A stretch of DNA of 18,860 nucleotides. Origin: DUPU01 sp050952465 (GTDB lineage Bacteria > Bacillota > Dehalobacteriia > Dehalobacteriales > Dehalobacteriaceae). The position numbers were made by a program, and so were the translations under genes. The notes beneath the pieces are model-generated. The model ran no database searches. It was not told the origin of the DNA and saw nothing but the letters and a program-made list of their open reading frames with translations. Positions 16,858 to 18,860 of this stretch are shown here, one piece after another; position 1 is the first letter of the stretch, and each line of letters opens with the position of its first letter. The stretch covers positions 1 to 18,860 of the forward strand of contig JBMNKZ010000001.1 of NCBI GenBank assembly GCA_050952465.1, given 5' to 3'.

Positions 16858-17022
16858 ATAGTACAGCAGCAAATCGGCGCTAAATAAATAGAATAAATTT
16901 TTTCGGGAAAGAGGGTTCGACAATCTTTAAGGAATATAATCTCAACTTAATGTAAAAACTAAAACATGATTATGATTAGAATAAAAGGCAAAAATTTAGT
17001 AAGATTCTAGGAGGCGAAAACT

Positions 17023-17202
17023 ATGGATGTAAAACGAGCAAAAGATATCATCGCGGCACCAAATATGATTAATGTCACCTATAACGGAACCCCGGTTTAT
17101 CTTGAAAATGTAAATGAAAACAGGGGAACAGCCTTTGTCCATCCCCTGAATCAGCCTGAGAGCAGGCAAGAAGTTCCTGTCACCAACCTGATGGAACAAT
17201 AA
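17023..17202 (+). CDS. sspH: Small acid-soluble spore protein, SspH family
   Basis: SspH is a minor DNA-associated or core protein of dormant spores. The 59-residue product (MDVKRAKDIIAAPNMINVTYNG...) has the family's features: the RAKDII start, a VTYNGTPVYLENVNE core, a GTAFVHPL strand and a VTNLMEQ end. Its length equals that of Bacillus SspH. The ATG at 17,023 is preceded by AGGAGG with a good spacing. It is expected to be read in the forespore by sigma-G, but I did not find a convincing sigma-G promoter just upstream. A strong terminator ends the gene. It is short and would be missed by a length cut-off. Confidence 0.93.
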   Translation: MDVKRAKDIIAAPNMINVTYNGTPVYLENVNENRGTAFVHPLNQPESRQEVPVTNLMEQ

Positions 17203-17206
17203 AATA

Positions 17207-17255
17207 AATACCTCCGAAATTGATATTAATTAAATATCAATCGGAGGTATTTTTT
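17207..17255 (+). terminator. Rho-independent terminator of sspH
   Basis: A 19-bp stem with a two-base AA bulge: AATACCTCCGA and TTGATATT pair with AATATCAA and TCGGAGGTATT around an AATTA loop. A run of T follows directly. It begins five bases after the sspH stop. Confidence 0.85.
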
Positions 17256-17356
17256 AGTTTACATAACATGGTCTATTTAAGTGGGATATCCAAACTGACC
17301 AGTATTTAATATAATCATAATTTTTATTAAAAGAAATAAAAAAGCACCGGTTTGAG

Positions 17357-17396
17357 TAAAATGTACCCTTTGTCAAGGACACAATAAAAAAGACTA
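17357..17396 (-). repeat. Left terminal inverted repeat of the IS (downstream of orfB)
   Basis: The outer 13 bases match the other end perfectly, and about 31 of 40 positions match overall. The orfB stop codon at 17,394 lies at the inner edge of this repeat. Confidence 0.85.
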
Positions 17397-18350
17397 AGCT
17401 GTTTTAAGTAGATGATCCCTGTACTGTACAGGGGTCATTTTATTTAGTCCCCACTGATACCTATAATTGTTATAATAGATTATATAGTCGTCTATTTCTT
17501 GTCCAAGTTCACACAGTGATTGGCATGGCTTTATATAAGTCTCATCTTTGAAGTGTCCAAAGAAGGATTCTTGCGGTGCATTGTCCCAGCAGTTGCCTCG
17601 TCTGGACATGGATTGATTTAGATCATAGCTTCGTACTAAGGCTTGAAAAACAGGGCTTGTATAGTGTGAGCCTTGATCTGAGTGGATAAATGCGTCCTTC
17701 GCCAAATTCACTTGCTTGTTATTTGCTAATTTATGTATTGTTTCGGTTGCTATATCCAAGGTCATTTTATCAGAAAGATGATATGCTAGAATTTCGTTAG
17801 TAGATCCATCCTTAACAGTGGATAAATATGCTTTTTTGCCATTACCGTAAAACAAGTATGTTATGTCTGTAAGCAGTACCTTTCCTGGGATATTCTGCTT
17901 GAATTGTCTATTTAATAAGTTAGGAAGCGCTCTGTGCTCCTGTGTGGCTTTCATCATCCTTCTATAGGGGTTTGCTTTTCTTATAGGGCAGACAATATCA
18001 TATTTCTTCATAATCCTTCGGATACGCTTCAAGTTGTAAATGATTCCAAATTCACCTTTTAGAGTCATCTTAATTTGTCTAGCACCTTTCTTACGCCTTT
18101 TAAAGTTAAATGCCTTCAAGATAATGTCCCTAACCGATTCATCTTTTACATCACGTTTTTGTCTTGCATTCTGAGATTTTGAAGAGAAATAGTTATAGTA
18201 TCCAGAACGTGATACTCCTAAACTTTTGCATAAGTAACTGATCATATTCTTTAGCTTATTCTTTGTAACAACTGCTTTGATAAGCTGAAATTTCTGCTCT
18301 GTAACTAATCTTGCATCTTCCTTACCATCCCCCTTTCCAACATTTCGATT
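17394..18350 (-). CDS. IS3-family transposase OrfB (DDE), made by -1 frameshift
   Basis: The catalytic domain of the transposase. The frame shows an HTH_21-type segment (ISYLCKSLGVSRSGYY), a basic linker and the integrase core with Asp127 (LLTDITY), Asp190 (HSDQGSHY) and Glu226 (NAPQESFFGHFK), counted from the internal ATG at 18,245. The 35-residue spacing of the last two is the DD35E pattern of IS3. Upstream of that ATG the frame is open to an A8 run (18,349-18,356), where an A_AAA_AAA heptamer in orfA lets the ribosome slip -1; the fusion then reads NRNVGKGDG and goes on. I give the coordinates from that slip. All catalytic residues are present. Confidence 0.9.
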   Translation of the reverse strand, partial: NRNVGKGDGKEDARLVTEQKFQLIKAVVTKNKLKNMISYLCKSLGVSRSGYYNYFSSKSQNARQKRDVKDESVRDIILKAFNFKRRKKGARQIKMTLKGEFGIIYNLKRIRRIMKKYDIVCPIRKANPYRRMMKATQEHRALPNLLNRQFKQNIPGKVLLTDITYLFYGNGKKAYLSTVKDGSTNEILAYHLSDKMTLDIATETIHKLANNKQVNLAKDAFIHSDQGSHYTSPVFQALVRSYDLNQSMSRRGNCWDNAPQESFFGHFKDETYIKPCQSLCELGQEIDDYIIYYNNYRYQWGLNKMTPVQYRDHLLKTA

Positions 18351-18730
18351 TTTTTTAGCAGTTCATTCTCAGCTTTCAATAATTTGTTTTGAGCCTTTAG
18401 ACGGTCGTATTTATCTTCTAAGGTGAGATCTTTTTCACTAGGTCTTCCTGAGTTTTCTATTCGATTGTCTTGAAGCCCAAGTATCCCATTTTCTCTATAA
18501 GCTGCACGCCACCTTTTCCCAGATGATTCCACTCTTTTCATTCCTAAAATATCTATATTAAAACCACATTCTTCAAATATGATCCTAGGAAACTTTCCTT
18601 TTTGATTCTCACTGATAAAAATACGCTTAAACTCATCAGTATAAGTGATACCTTTAGAGCTAACGCGCTTAACATATTTATTACTAGACAATATTTCTAT
18701 CTCATCTTGTGTAAATATTTTGTTACTCAT
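18305..18730 (-). CDS. IS3-family transposase OrfA (helix-turn-helix protein)
   Basis: A 141-residue DNA-binding subunit of the same element. It has an N-terminal helix-turn-helix region (TYTDEFKRIFISENQ, then a GFNIDILGMKRVESSGKRWRAAY recognition part), a serine/proline linker, and a C-terminal leucine-rich coiled coil (LKAQNKLLKAENELLKKI, about 112-129). The slippery A run lies near the end of that coil. The ATG at 18,730 follows AAGGAAGGGTGG. A TATAAT at 18,761-18,756 could be the -10 of its own promoter; the -35 is poor. Confidence 0.88.
   Translation of the reverse strand: MSNKIFTQDEIEILSSNKYVKRVSSKGITYTDEFKRIFISENQKGKFPRIIFEECGFNIDILGMKRVESSGKRWRAAYRENGILGLQDNRIENSGRPSEKDLTLEDKYDRLKAQNKLLKAENELLKKIEMLERGMVRKMQD
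18349..18356 (-). promoter_or_regulatory. Programmed -1 frameshift site of the IS
   Basis: In the minus-strand orfA frame, CTA AAA AAA ATC contains the heptamer A_AAA_AAA in the proper phase. Slipping back one base joins orfA to the orfB frame with no stop in between. I did not confirm a stimulatory hairpin downstream. Confidence 0.75.
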
Positions 18731-18764
18731 TTAACCACCCTTCCTTTGTTACTTAATTATACAT

Positions 18765-18820
18765 AAAATTACCCTATCAGATAGTCTTTTTTTAAGTGTC
18801 TATCCGATAGGGTACATTTT
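18765..18820. repeat. Subterminal inverted copy of the IS right end
   Basis: AAAAT-TACCCTATCAGATAG at 18,765-18,784 and its near-complement at 18,800-18,820 match at 20 of 21 positions allowing one missing base and one mismatch. The arms are separated by 15 bases. Each arm also contains a small CTATC-N-GATAG palindrome. Confidence 0.75.
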
Positions 18821-18821
18821 A
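18782..18821 (-). repeat. Right terminal inverted repeat of the IS (upstream of orfA)
   Basis: Its outer 13 bases match the left end perfectly; GACAC and AAAAAAGACTA blocks match further in. It is followed by GAG, the right copy of the target duplication. Confidence 0.85.
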
Positions 18822-18860
18822 GAGGGTTCATCTTAGGGATTTTTAATTCCAGAAATTATC

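Larger units (their letters stand above)
17357..18821 (-). mobile_element. Complete IS3-family insertion sequence with 3-bp target duplication
   Basis: A 1,465-bp element with both transposase frames intact on the minus strand. The two 40-bp ends match at about 31 positions as inverted repeats: a perfect outer 13 bases (TAAAATGTACCCT), then GACAC and an A-rich AAAAAAGACTA block. The flanks are GAG (17,354-17,356) and GAG (18,822-18,824), a 3-bp target duplication typical of this family. The end upstream of orfA also carries a second, nearly complete inverted copy of its outer sequence (18,765-18,784). The element looks functional. Confidence 0.9.

Noticed and set aside
16900..17022. A sigma-G promoter directly before sspH.
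   Set aside because: No pair of boxes with the right spacing was found; CATGATTA near 16,967 is only a partial -10 match.
16996..17199. A minus-strand gene opposite sspH.
   Set aside because: It is the antisense shadow of sspH; it has no Shine-Dalgarno and no recognisable family.
1..18821. Composite transposon formed by the two flanking IS elements.
   Set aside because: Both are IS3-family and on the same strand, but their transposases and ends differ, so they cannot act as a pair.
1..18860. CRISPR arrays, tRNA, rRNA and riboswitches.
   Set aside because: No regularly spaced repeats, no cloverleaf or rRNA sequence and no recognisable aptamer were seen by eye.

Overview
The window looks like chromosomal DNA of a low-GC, endospore-forming Firmicute, most likely of the class Clostridia. 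The best evidence is a small acid-soluble spore protein of the SspH family (17,023-17,202), supported by strong Shine-Dalgarno sites, TTG starts, an SdpR/SdpI pair and a methyl-accepting chemotaxis protein with a plausible sigma-28 promoter. I cannot name the genus.

Layout, left to right. (1) 1-~1,130: an IS3-family insertion sequence cut by the window edge, on the minus strand. (2) 1,306-4,866: three degraded minus-strand genes carrying four visible lesions: a thiolase (one frameshift), a 3-hydroxyacyl-CoA dehydrogenase (one in-frame stop) and rfbD (two frameshifts in homopolymer runs). (3) 4,921-11,852: an intact minus-strand nucleotide-sugar and surface-polysaccharide block, read in transcription order galE, a CapD/WbpM-type membrane 4,6-dehydratase, a GT4 glycosyltransferase, rfbB, rfbA and a short divergent rfbC. 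(4) 11,975-13,446: a VanZ-family membrane protein and a Sir2 NAD-dependent deacylase, both minus. (5) 13,795-14,757: a plus-strand sdpR-sdpI-like operon with a promoter and a palindromic operator, ending in a bidirectional terminator. (6) 14,814-16,760: a chemotaxis receptor, minus strand. (7) 17,023-17,202: sspH, plus strand, with its own terminator. (8) 17,357-18,821: a complete second IS3-family element with inverted repeats, a -1 frameshift site and a 3-bp target duplication.

How the genes fit together. RfbA and RfbB make dTDP-4-keto-6-deoxyglucose, and RfbC and RfbD would complete dTDP-L-rhamnose. GalE and the CapD-like enzyme supply UDP-galactose and UDP-4-keto-6-deoxy-HexNAc type sugars, and the GT4 enzyme would transfer one sugar. 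No flippase, polymerase or initiating phosphoglycosyltransferase is present, so this is a precursor-supply block rather than a complete capsule locus. As sequenced, rfbD is broken, so rhamnose synthesis would need another copy elsewhere. The dehydrogenase and thiolase lie just downstream of rfbD on the same strand and form a beta-oxidation-type pair that is also broken.

I found no clearly new system. The observations most worth checking are the concentrated gene decay beside the left IS, the short RfbC next to a broken RfbD, the 5' hairpins at both IS elements, the sdpRI-type pair without a toxin operon, and a dispersed-repeat-like sequence at 12,585-12,613.
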